NCBI GenBank assembly: GCA_014729015.1 | Contig: WJKR01000053.1 | Location: 1-10,115 of the forward strand | Length of the DNA: 10,115 nt | Source: Candidatus Woesearchaeota archaeon | Lineage (GTDB): Archaea > Nanobdellota > Nanobdellia > Woesearchaeales > WJKR01 | Reading direction: 5' to 3' | Part shown: one piece after another, positions 1-6,355 of the stretch | How the letters are laid out: each line of letters begins with the position of its first letter | Position numbering within the stretch: position 1 is the stretch's first letter | Notes under the pieces: model-generated | The model's database searches: none | Told to the model about the DNA's origin: nothing | The model's input: the letters and a program-made list of their open reading frames with translations, nothing else | Program-made: the position numbers and the translations under genes

Positions 1-901
1 GCTGTATGCGCTTGGTGATGAGGGAGAGCAGGGATTCCAAGGTCTGCTTGTCCTCGCCGAGCCGGTCGTCGAGCTTGGCGACTTTGTGGCGTGACTCGAT
101 GAGGAGGTCTTCCATGGTGTGCGTGTCCTTGCCGTCGAGGCTGTTGATGAGCCGCTTGACGAACGTCCTCGCGTGGTCGAGCTGCGCCTTCCTCGCCCGC
201 GCTTCCCGTTGCTGCGCTTGTCGCTGCTTCTCGGCCTTCGCCGCTTCCCGTTGCTGCTGTCCCTCTTTTTCCTTGAGCTTCTTGCGCAGCTTGTTGATCT
301 GCTCGTAGGTGCCGAGGACTTGGTTGTACCAGTTGATCTTCCTGAACTTGTCGTCCCCAGGGTATTGCTTGAAGCGTTCTTTGAGGCGGCCGTACTCCTT
401 GATCGCGGCCTCGGTGTCCTCGTGTTTCACCGCTGCGTTGATGGCGTCGATGCTTGCTTGCAGTTGTTCTTCGAGCCGCTCCCGTTCCTGTTGAGCTTTG
501 CCCGCCGCTTGCTCGAACGCGGCGCTGTCGCGGTCCTTGCCCGCCGCGGTGCTCTTGAGCCCTCGTTCGAACTCCTTGAAGTCTTCTTCAAGGGTCTTCC
601 CCTGCTCGACGCTCTCCTTGATCTTGGCGTACACCTCTTTGAGGACGGCGTACACCTTCTCCCGTTCCTCCTCCCGGCCTGCCAGGCTGTTGTACGCCTC
701 CCGCAGGTCGTCGAAGATGTGCTTCGCCTTGGCGAGGTTGTTCTCTTCGAGCGCTCCTGCGACGTCCTTGGCGTAGTCGCGTTTGAGGTCGAACAGGCTG
801 AACTCCTCTGCGCGGACGCTCCCTCCCCGCTCCCGCTGCTCCGAACCCTTCTTGTCAAGGAATTCGATGATGTCCTGCTGAAGGAATTTGCTGAGTTCCA
901 T
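1..901 (-). CDS. Coiled-coil / helical-repeat cytoplasmic protein, 3'-truncated by window edge
   Basis: An open minus-strand frame starts at ATG 901 (MELSKFLQQDIIEF) and stays open for 300 codons to the left edge, so the C-terminus is missing. The product is very hydrophilic and almost entirely predicted helical. Residues about 60-100 (FDDLREAYNSL, then VYAVLKEVYAKI) look like paired TPR-type helices. Residues about 205-245 are a Glu/Gln/Lys/Arg/Ala-rich coiled coil. There is no signal peptide or membrane segment, so it is probably cytoplasmic. The start lies 4 nt after the stop of the winged-helix gene and has no clear Shine-Dalgarno, which suggests translational coupling. Similar helical proteins sit near pilin-like genes in DPANN archaea as far as I recall, so a role as a partner of the surface genes to the right is an inference. 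Coding is supported over the antisense frames by normal amino-acid composition. No function is assigned. Confidence 0.8.
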   Translation of the reverse strand, partial: MELSKFLQQDIIEFLDKKGSEQRERGGSVRAEEFSLFDLKRDYAKDVAGALEENNLAKAKHIFDDLREAYNSLAGREEEREKVYAVLKEVYAKIKESVEQGKTLEEDFKEFERGLKSTAAGKDRDSAAFEQAAGKAQQERERLEEQLQASIDAINAAVKHEDTEAAIKEYGRLKERFKQYPGDDKFRKINWYNQVLGTYEQINKLRKKLKEKEGQQQREAAKAEKQRQAQQREARARKAQLDHARTFVKRLINSLDGKDTHTMEDLLIESRHKVAKLDDRLGEDKQTLESLLSLITKRIQ

Positions 902-905
902 GGTG

Positions 906-1358
906 TCATCCGCTGGTGACTTGTTGCCGGTACGCTTCCCAGAGCTGATCGATGTCGTCGAGGCCTCGTTTTCGCGCTTCCCGGAAGAAGAACGGCTTCT
1001 CGAGCTCGAGCTGGTTGAGAACGTGATCTTTCCAGAGGAATCCCACTTGCTGTTTCGGGATGCTGCTCGCCGCCGCCCTGTGCTCGAACTGGTCCTTGAA
1101 CGTCTTGATATTGATCTGCTCCTCATTGATGATCTTGCCTTTGCCGTCGTCTTTTGGCTTGTTCAGGTAGATGTACGGCTTGGTGAACTTGTACTCGATA
1201 CCGATGACTTTCTCTTCGACTAAGAAGTCTACCCAGAGCTTTATCGTGCTCTCCTCGATGCCTAACTCCTTGGACGCTTCTGACAGCGATAGTTTCCCTT
1301 TCTTCTTGAGGAGCTCGAGGAGCGTATCCACGCCTGTCTCGACATTGCTACTTATCAC
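906..1358 (-). CDS. Winged-helix domain protein (150 aa)
   Basis: Residues about 8-65 form a helix-turn-helix with a wing: a helix (VDTLLELLKKKG), a DNA-binding-like pair (LSLSEASKELGIEESTIKLW), then VIGIEYKFTKPYIYL. The remainder is a hydrophilic tail that ends LWEAYRQQVTSG. No ATG exists in the frame. GTG 1358 is chosen because a GGTGG Shine-Dalgarno-like stretch lies 6 nt upstream and because VISSNVETGVDTLL looks like a natural N-terminus for this family. A longer GTG start at 1403 adds 15 residues and cannot be excluded. The gene has its own TATA box at 1438-1445 and is followed 4 nt later by the coiled-coil gene. It may be a DNA-binding regulator, or a structural winged helix acting in a cytoplasmic complex, since such domains are not always regulators. 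Its role is inferred only from the fold and position. Confidence 0.82.
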   Translation of the reverse strand: MISSNVETGVDTLLELLKKKGKLSLSEASKELGIEESTIKLWVDFLVEEKVIGIEYKFTKPYIYLNKPKDDGKGKIINEEQINIKTFKDQFEHRAAASSIPKQQVGFLWKDHVLNQLELEKPFFFREARKRGLDDIDQLWEAYRQQVTSG

Positions 1359-1437
1359 TAGTGGCCACCGATGCTTCCCTCGAGGAATAGTGGATAATCC
1401 CACCCTCTTTTTATGAATGCTTTCGCACTGCTGAGCG

Positions 1438-1445
1438 TATATAAA
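1438..1445 (-). promoter_or_regulatory. TATA box for the winged-helix / coiled-coil pair
   Basis: The minus strand reads TTTATATA here, in the 115 nt between the pilin-like gene and the winged-helix gene. A start of transcription about 26 nt downstream would fall near 1415. That gives a leader of about 57 nt to GTG 1358, or about 12 nt to GTG 1403. Confidence 0.6.
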
Positions 1446-1473
1446 CTTTGTTCATTATTGCGAAGTGGTGGTT

Positions 1474-2481
1474 TCAGGGGCATCCCGGTGCGTTATAGGT
1501 TGGGGAGGAGAAGTCCAGGTGATCCGGGTACAAGCCGTACCTGATGGTATCCTTGTTCCAGAGCACTAAGGAGTCGTCCGCGTCGCTGATACTGACCCGG
1601 AAATCATCAGGGTTCGTGACTGGGTCGTGGCAGGCGTGCATGTCGCGCGTGAGCACTTGCCAGTCCATGTGCGTGATGCTCTGGTTCGCGGGGTCCTTGA
1701 GGCGTGGGTGCTCGTCGGCATCCACGACGCTCTCCAAGTTGCACCCTTGGAACGAGCTCGTCCACGACCCTTCGTACCGATCTGAGAGGCACGAACCGTT
1801 CTGGGAGGCTTGGTACTGCCGTCCCTTATAGAAGTCCATGAACGTGCTGATGTTCCAGCGGGAGCTGTTCGGCGCGATGGACGTGGGGAAGACGCGTCGA
1901 TCCTCCGCGCCGCCGTACGACGCGCTGATCGCGACATAGGCGGGGTCGTACGTGCCGACGGTGCTTATCGTGGTGGTGATGTCCCTGCTGGTGTCCCACG
2001 CCGCATAGGTGTCGGTGAGGGAGATGCTGATATTTGTCCTCACGACGAGGTCCCAGAACGTTTCTTGCGTGAGGCATACGTCGTTGACGCTGAACTGGAC
2101 GTCGGCGTGCAGCGAGGTGGCGATGATGGCGGAGTAGTTTGTGAGCAGGACGCTGAGGTTCAGGTCGTTCTCGCACCCATCGCTGCTGTTCAAGCACCTA
2201 GTGAAGTTGCTTTCGAAATTGTCCGATGTGAGGAACGTTCCTGACTGGTTGATCTCTTGGTAGAGGGCGTCGAGCGCCGCGGTGCCGGCGATGGTCTGCG
2301 CTTCTGCGGCGTAGTCGTAGAATGAGTCGACGCCTTGGTCGAGGGAGGTGATGCGCGCCCTGATGACGTCGTTCTGGTCGTCGAGCCGTTGCTGGTAACC
2401 CGTAGCGAAGAGCAGGACGAAGAGCCCTGCCAGGCCGATGGCGAGGAGGCTGAAGATGATGCCTTTCTTGTTCAAGACCAT
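1474..2481 (-). CDS. Membrane-anchored pilin-like surface protein (335 aa), heavily N-glycosylation-competent
   Basis: The protein starts MVLNKKGIIFSLLAIGLAG: a short basic stretch, then a hydrophobic segment at about residues 7-26. This resembles a type IV prepilin or an uncleaved N-terminal anchor. KKG followed by hydrophobic residues is compatible with prepilin peptidase cleavage, but the usual polar residues after the site are missing. The remaining ~300 residues would be extracellular. They contain about ten N-x-S/T sequons (NQS, NFT, NSS, NLS, NYS, NIS, NSS, NIS, NGS, NQS) and several cysteines. The gene overlaps the upstream pilin-like gene by 10 nt and has a strong Shine-Dalgarno inside that gene, so the two are co-transcribed and translationally coupled. 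I recognise the layout as one seen in DPANN surface proteins, from memory. No named family is assigned. Confidence 0.85.
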   Translation of the reverse strand: MVLNKKGIIFSLLAIGLAGLFVLLFATGYQQRLDDQNDVIRARITSLDQGVDSFYDYAAEAQTIAGTAALDALYQEINQSGTFLTSDNFESNFTRCLNSSDGCENDLNLSVLLTNYSAIIATSLHADVQFSVNDVCLTQETFWDLVVRTNISISLTDTYAAWDTSRDITTTISTVGTYDPAYVAISASYGGAEDRRVFPTSIAPNSSRWNISTFMDFYKGRQYQASQNGSCLSDRYEGSWTSSFQGCNLESVVDADEHPRLKDPANQSITHMDWQVLTRDMHACHDPVTNPDDFRVSISDADDSLVLWNKDTIRYGLYPDHLDFSSPTYNAPGCP

Positions 2482-3146
2482 ATGCTCACCTCCACCATGC
2501 CGGTGACCATGAGGCTCTCATTGTAGGAGAGGCACCGCGCTTCCCAGCCGTTGTGGGTGTCGTCGCACCCGTCGTCCTCATAGCTAGGCCCTGCTGGGTC
2601 GACGACGTAGATGCAGGTGCTCGGCGCGCAAGCATCGTCGCCTGTTTCCCCTGTGCCGATACTGGCGATGGTGAACGTGTGTCGTGCGTCTTGGAAGTAG
2701 AAGGTTGGTCGCTGGAAGGTGAGGCTCGTCCGCGCTTTTGGCTCCCGCTCCTCGTTGCGTTCGTACACGTTGGTGGTGCCTCCTTGCTTGATGATGCTGA
2801 AGTTGAAGCCGTACTGCGCCGGCAGGGTCTTCTGGGCCGCTTCTTGGAGGAGTTGCGTCGCCGTCGCCGCGTCTCCCTCGGCGTCGAGCTCGATAATCGC
2901 TTGCATGATGCTCGCATCTTGGTTGGCGAGGAGATCGTTCTCGTACAGGTCCGCTGCCGTGGGCGTGGGTAGGTTGACGATGCTCGTCCCCTCGAGGAAC
3001 TGGGTGAAGTCAGCGAGCGCTTCCCGTGACGCTCCTGTTTCGGGCACGTTGATCTCTGAGAGGAAGATGATGGTCAGGGTGAGCGCGATGATGCTCGCCG
3101 CTACGAACGCGTCAATGATGTAGAACAAGGCTCCCCTCTTTTGCAT
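2472..3146 (-). CDS. Pilin-like membrane-anchored surface protein (224 aa)
   Basis: The N-terminus MQKRGALFYIIDAFVAASII continues as hydrophobic to about residue 29. This is a short basic leader ending KRG followed by a helix with an acidic residue (D12), much like an archaeal type IV pilin. The exterior part has two sequons (NFS, NES), four cysteines near the C-terminus and an aromatic end (VSIWS). The frame is open upstream to 3368, but that extension is Ser/Thr/Arg-rich, lies over the preceding gene's coding sequence and precedes the TATA box. ATG 3146 is therefore the start, 27 nt from the centre of TATAAAA on the minus strand. The gene shares 10 nt with the next gene. A pilin, or a minor subunit of a related filament or secretion machine, is the best inference. 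No assembly ATPase or membrane platform gene is visible in the window. Confidence 0.85.
   Translation of the reverse strand: MQKRGALFYIIDAFVAASIIALTLTIIFLSEINVPETGASREALADFTQFLEGTSIVNLPTPTAADLYENDLLANQDASIMQAIIELDAEGDAATATQLLQEAAQKTLPAQYGFNFSIIKQGGTTNVYERNEEREPKARTSLTFQRPTFYFQDARHTFTIASIGTGETGDDACAPSTCIYVVDPAGPSYEDDGCDDTHNGWEARCLSYNESLMVTGMVEVSIWS
2485..2493 (-). promoter_or_regulatory. Strong Shine-Dalgarno inside the upstream gene
   Basis: The minus strand reads GGAGGTGAG with 7 nt between GGAGG and ATG 2481, within the last codons of the preceding pilin-like gene. It fixes the start of the 335-aa gene and shows that internal operon genes use SD-led initiation, while first genes here appear leaderless. 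Confidence 0.75.
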
Positions 3147-3169
3147 GGTGGCTTTTTTGGGGGTTGCTG

Positions 3170-3176
3170 TATAAAA
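3170..3176 (-). promoter_or_regulatory. TATA box for the pilin-like gene pair
   Basis: TTTTATA on the minus strand is centred 27 nt before ATG 3146, predicting a leaderless transcript. It lies in the 46-nt gap after the cysteine-rich gene, so the pilin-like pair can be transcribed apart from it. Confidence 0.6.
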
Positions 3177-3192
3177 CTCTTTCGGCGCCGCG

Positions 3193-4119
3193 TCACTCTC
3201 TCGTGTAGTGGATGGTGTGCGCCTTGAGGAATTTGTGCTTGACGTTCCCTTGGCTGTCGATGCCCGGCCCTGCGTGCTCACCGGTGTAGACATTGGTGAT
3301 ATTGTCGTCGATGGCGATGGTCGCGTTGACGATGCGTGCCGTGTAGGGCGCGCCGTCGCAGCAGTCAACGAGCAGCTTGTGCGTGCCGTTGATGATGCCG
3401 AGCTTGACCCTTACTTCTGAGGGGAACTTGCCTTTGCACGCTTCGGACACGTTGTAGTCGAGCGTTCCTCCTATGGTCCAGGTGCCTGCTTCGTAGAGGC
3501 AGCCGCTGATGCCGTTGCAGGCGGGGTCGCAGCGGTCTCTTCCTTTGGCGTCCTTGATGGTGCAGTCGTCGCTGCAGGTCTGCGATCCCATGGTGAAGTC
3601 TTTGATGAACGGTTTGCCTTCATCGCGGGGGAAGTCGACGTATTGCCGGCTGTAGTCGGGGAGCTTCTCCGCTTTGATGGTGAGGTAGCAGCGGGGCACG
3701 GTGAAGTTGTAGTAGCCGGGTTTGATGTCCTCGTCATACGTGGTGGTCGTGGTGTACGTGGTGCTGAGGTGCGGGGTGATGGCGGTGAGCGTCACGCCGT
3801 TGATGCCTTCTCCTGATACTTCGTCGGTCACGTAGCCGGAGAGCGTCGCGTTGCATTCCGGGTCGCAGCAGCGACTGCAGTTCGCGCCGAAGTCTTCCGG
3901 GCAGATTGCGTCATCTTCTTCGCCGCAGGCGTAGCAGTCGCCGCAGAGCTCGACTCCTCCTTGTCCTTGGTCGCTGTTCACGGTCCACCCGCATGGGGTT
4001 TTGTGCGTCGTCAATGGTTCGCCGGTGATGCAGGGGCCTGAGCCGACCCCTCCGAGGACGATGCTGGCGAGTACGATGAAGGTGATGACTGCGCTCGTGG
4101 AGAATGCTTTGCTCACCAT
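3193..4119 (-). CDS. Secreted cysteine-rich protein with carboxypeptidase-regulatory-like beta domain
   Basis: An N-terminal signal or anchor (VITFIVLASIVLGG) is followed by about 280 extracellular residues with 19 cysteines and seven N-x-S/T sequons. Three parts are visible. The first is a Cys cluster (ELCGDCYACGEEDDAIC, then CSRCCDPEC). The second is a beta-sandwich-like segment (GYVTDEVSGEGINGVTLTA through YYNFTV) resembling the carboxypeptidase regulatory-like/CNA-B group. The third is a second Cys module (CSDDCT, RCDPACNGISGC, VDCCDGAPY). I remember that last module from other DPANN surface proteins, but cannot confirm it here. ATG 4119 is chosen because the TATA box at 4145-4152 is centred 29.5 nt upstream, like the other genes here. 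ATG 4134 adds MKNNK and would lie upstream of the expected transcript start. The gene is divergent from corA. It is probably an adhesin or filament-associated protein, with no precise function assigned. Confidence 0.82.
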   Translation of the reverse strand: MVSKAFSTSAVITFIVLASIVLGGVGSGPCITGEPLTTHKTPCGWTVNSDQGQGGVELCGDCYACGEEDDAICPEDFGANCSRCCDPECNATLSGYVTDEVSGEGINGVTLTAITPHLSTTYTTTTTYDEDIKPGYYNFTVPRCYLTIKAEKLPDYSRQYVDFPRDEGKPFIKDFTMGSQTCSDDCTIKDAKGRDRCDPACNGISGCLYEAGTWTIGGTLDYNVSEACKGKFPSEVRVKLGIINGTHKLLVDCCDGAPYTARIVNATIAIDDNITNVYTGEHAGPGIDSQGNVKHKFLKAHTIHYTRE

Positions 4120-4144
4120 CTTGTTGTTTTTCATACTCGAGAGT

Positions 4145-4152
4145 TATTTAAA
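4145..4152 (-). promoter_or_regulatory. TATA box for the surface-protein cluster
   Basis: The minus strand reads TTTAAATA, centred about 29.5 nt before ATG 4119 but only 14.5 nt before ATG 4134. This spacing favours the downstream start codon for the cysteine-rich protein. Confidence 0.55.
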
Positions 4153-4194
4153 TGTTTCTGTGGGTGTTTTGTCACTGCAGAGGTGGGATAAAGC

Positions 4195-4202
4195 TTTTTA
4201 TA
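4195..4202 (+). promoter_or_regulatory. TATA box for corA
   Basis: TTTTTATA is centred about 30 nt before ATG 4229, predicting a leader of only a few nucleotides. It also rules out the longer upstream frame (open from 4001), which would begin before the promoter and lie antisense to the cysteine-rich gene. Confidence 0.65.
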
Positions 4203-4228
4203 CCTTGTTACTCGTTTTCGTGGTTGTT

Positions 4229-5182
4229 ATGGCGTTTGTGGTAGAGGTGAGTGGCCAGCATTTGCAGCATGCTTCTTTGCACAAGATGGATTTTCATCGC
4301 GTGAAATGGCTGGATTTGGAGGATCCGAGCGACGCCGAGATTGCGAAGGTGGCGGAGATGGTCGGCTTGTCCAAGCATGAGGTCAAGTCGTATCTTGATC
4401 GTGACGAGCTGGCGCGGCTGTTCGAGACCGAGCATTTCTCCGTGGCGATGTGCAAGGCGCCGTTGGTCCAGGAGCGTAGCAAGTTCATCACGGCGACGAC
4501 CGTGACGTTCTTCGTGAGCGAGCGGTTGCTGATATCGTTGCATCGGGAGCCGGTGCACAACATTACTGAGGCGAGGAAGCTGCCTGAGAAGGAGTTGTTG
4601 CAGTTGTTGCGGCGGGGGACGAGCGAGTTGTTGTATTACTTGTTCGAGCGCTTGGCGCACGAGTTCTTCGGCCGTCTTGATGAGGTGGAGGCGCAGATTG
4701 ACAAGATAGAGGACGTGGTGTTCGCTAAGCCTGAGCAGCGGACGGTCAGGAGGATTTTCACGTTGAAGCGCACGTTGATTTATTTCCATAAGGCGCTCGC
4801 CGGTAATCGTGATGTGATCGTGGCGCTGCAGAAGCCTGAGGCTGGCAAGCAGATCAAGCACAAGGTGCAGCGTCGTTTGACGGACTTGTATTATGACATG
4901 GTGCAGTTGTTGGACGTGGTGGCGACGTATCGTGACATCTTGACGGGCACGTTGGACATCTACTTGTCTGCCGTCTCTAATAGCATGAACGCTGTCATGA
5001 AGAAGATGGCTGCGTACGGTTCCTTGGTATTGGTGCCTACGTTCATTACGGGGTTGTACGGGATGAACTTCCGGTTTATGCCCGAGCTGGATTGGCGGCT
5101 GGGTTACTTGTTCGCTTGGGGGTTGATCGTGATTAGCCTCGTGGTGTTGTATTGGTATTTCCGCAAACACGACTGGTTCTGA
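4229..5182 (+). CDS. corA: CorA-family divalent cation (Mg2+/Co2+) transporter
   Basis: The 317-residue protein has the CorA layout: an N-terminal cytoplasmic alpha/beta domain (MDFHRVKWLDLEDPSDAEI onwards), a long helical stalk (about residues 140-255), and two C-terminal membrane helices. The first helix ends at the signature YGMNF, with GMN at residues 278-280. A short loop with acidic and aromatic residues (MPELDW) follows, then the second helix (YLFAWGLIVISLVVLYWYF) and a basic tail. Length and motif match the family, which forms homopentameric channels moving Mg2+ or related cations into the cell. The start at ATG 4229 gives a family-typical length and sits about 30 nt after a TATA box. 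It is divergent from the surface-protein cluster and followed by the DRG gene, which has its own promoter. The ion preference cannot be read from the sequence. Confidence 0.95.
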   Translation: MAFVVEVSGQHLQHASLHKMDFHRVKWLDLEDPSDAEIAKVAEMVGLSKHEVKSYLDRDELARLFETEHFSVAMCKAPLVQERSKFITATTVTFFVSERLLISLHREPVHNITEARKLPEKELLQLLRRGTSELLYYLFERLAHEFFGRLDEVEAQIDKIEDVVFAKPEQRTVRRIFTLKRTLIYFHKALAGNRDVIVALQKPEAGKQIKHKVQRRLTDLYYDMVQLLDVVATYRDILTGTLDIYLSAVSNSMNAVMKKMAAYGSLVLVPTFITGLYGMNFRFMPELDWRLGYLFAWGLIVISLVVLYWYFRKHDWF

Positions 5183-5192
5183 GGGCAAAGAG

Positions 5193-5198
5193 TTAAAA
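5193..5198 (+). promoter_or_regulatory. TATA-like box for the DRG GTPase gene
   Basis: TTAAAA lies 11 nt after the corA stop and is centred 28.5 nt before ATG 5224. The spacing supports ATG 5224 rather than the TTG at 5215. Confidence 0.5.
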
Positions 5199-5223
5199 GC
5201 CTCGTGTCCCTCTGTTGCTCGTC

Positions 5224-6324
5224 ATGGCAGGTGCTGAGGATCGTATCGAGGAGCTGGAGCATCTTATCGCTCATAGCCAGTACAATAAGCGGACGCAGCA
5301 CGCGATCGGGTTGTACAAAGCCCAGTTGGCGCGGTTGCGGGAGAAGCAGGAGGCCCGTCGGGCGGCGAAGGCCGCGAAGCAGGGTGAAGGGTACGCGGTG
5401 CGGAAGACGGGTGACGGTACTGTCGTGTTGCTGGGGTTTCCTTCTGTGGGGAAGAGCACGTTGCTGAACTGCTTGACCAATGCGGAGAGCCGGGTGGCTC
5501 ATTATTCGTTCACGACGCTGCAAGTGATTCCTGGGGTGATGGAGTATGAGCACGCGAAGATCCAGGTGTTGGACGTGCCCGGGGTGGTACAAGGCGCTGC
5601 TGCTGGTCGTGGCCGCGGTACTGAAGTCTTTGCCGTGCTGCGGAACGCTGACCTGATCGTGCTGTTGCTGGATGTGCATCATCCTGAGCAGTGCGAAGTG
5701 TTGTTGCGGGAGCTGAGGGGTGCGCATATCCGTGCTAATGCCAAGCCGCCTGACGTGAAGGTGCGAAAGACGTCGAAGGGTGGTGTGAAGATTGGGAAGA
5801 CGCGCCGGTTGACGAAGTTGACTGACGAGACCATCACGGCTATCTTGCAGGAGTTCAAGATCAACAATGCCGATGTGGTGATCAGGGAGGACATCACCGA
5901 TGACCAGTTCATCGACGTGCTTGAGGGGAACAAGCATTACGTGCCTGCGATCACCGTGGTGAATAAGATTGACAGCGCTCCTCCTGCATTGGTGAAGAAG
6001 GTGGCGAAGCGGGTCAAGGCTGACCTGTTGGTGAGCGCTGCGCAACGAGAGCGCATAGATGAGCTGAAGGAGCTGGTCTTCCAGAAGCTCGACTTGGTGA
6101 GGGTGTATTTGAAGGAGCCAAGGAAGGATCCTGACCTTGAGGTGCCGTTGATCATGCGTCGTGGCTGCACGGTCAAGAGGGTGTGTGAGAAGCTGCACAA
6201 GGATTTCGTGGACAAGTTCAAGTTCTGCCGGGTGTGGGGGAAGTCCGCGAAGTTCCCGGGCCAGAAGCAGATGTTGCTACATGTATTGCGAGACGGTGAC
6301 ATCTTGGAATTGCATTTGCGATAG
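5224..6324 (+). CDS. drg: DRG-family (Obg superfamily) GTPase with TGS domain
   Basis: This 366-residue protein has the full DRG order: an N-terminal basic helical region (1-60), a G domain with P-loop GFPSVGKST (71-79), switch I with FTT (96-98), DVPG (117-120), an inserted S5D2L-type domain (about 170-240), NKID (247-250) and SAA (271-273), then a C-terminal TGS domain (about 290-366) ending GDILELHLR. All nucleotide-binding motifs are intact. DRG proteins are universal in archaea and eukaryotes and associate with ribosomes or RNA in translation, although the archaeal role is not well defined. ATG 5224 is used because a TATA-like box lies 28.5 nt upstream; TTG 5215 would add only MLV. The stop is followed after 1 nt by the TATA box of the next gene. 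DVPG in G3 replaces the more usual DLPG and is conservative. Confidence 0.95.
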   Translation: MAGAEDRIEELEHLIAHSQYNKRTQHAIGLYKAQLARLREKQEARRAAKAAKQGEGYAVRKTGDGTVVLLGFPSVGKSTLLNCLTNAESRVAHYSFTTLQVIPGVMEYEHAKIQVLDVPGVVQGAAAGRGRGTEVFAVLRNADLIVLLLDVHHPEQCEVLLRELRGAHIRANAKPPDVKVRKTSKGGVKIGKTRRLTKLTDETITAILQEFKINNADVVIREDITDDQFIDVLEGNKHYVPAITVVNKIDSAPPALVKKVAKRVKADLLVSAAQRERIDELKELVFQKLDLVRVYLKEPRKDPDLEVPLIMRRGCTVKRVCEKLHKDFVDKFKFCRVWGKSAKFPGQKQMLLHVLRDGDILELHLR

Positions 6325-6325
6325 G

Positions 6326-6333
6326 TTTTTATA
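6326..6333 (+). promoter_or_regulatory. TATA box for the 51-aa membrane protein gene
   Basis: TTTTTATA begins 1 nt after the DRG stop codon and is centred 26.5 nt before ATG 6356, the leaderless spacing seen elsewhere in this window. It is the main reason to accept this small gene. Confidence 0.65.
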
Positions 6334-6355
6334 GTTCTCTAGCTCAGAATGGAGT

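Noticed and set aside
119..919. Plus-strand open frame of 266 codons opposite the coiled-coil gene
   Set aside because: Leu/Val/Phe/Arg-rich composition typical of the antisense of a Glu/Lys/Gln-rich coiled coil. The minus-strand frame has natural composition, a good start and operon spacing.
3147..3368. N-terminal extension of the 224-aa pilin-like protein
   Set aside because: Ser/Thr/Arg-rich out-of-frame reading of the Cys-rich gene's 3' end. The hydrophobic leader and TATA box place the start at 3146.
4001..4228. N-terminal extension of corA (76 codons upstream of ATG 4229)
   Set aside because: It precedes the corA TATA box at 4195-4202 and is antisense to the start of the Cys-rich gene. 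ATG 4229 gives the usual CorA length.
4208..5188. Minus-strand open frame of 326 codons opposite corA
   Set aside because: His/Gln/Arg-rich antisense artefact of the corA codon bias. corA has its complete family motifs on the plus strand.
5104..6198. Minus-strand open frame of 364 codons opposite drg
   Set aside because: Low-quality His/Gln/Leu-rich composition fully covered by an intact DRG GTPase on the other strand; it also extends across the corA end.
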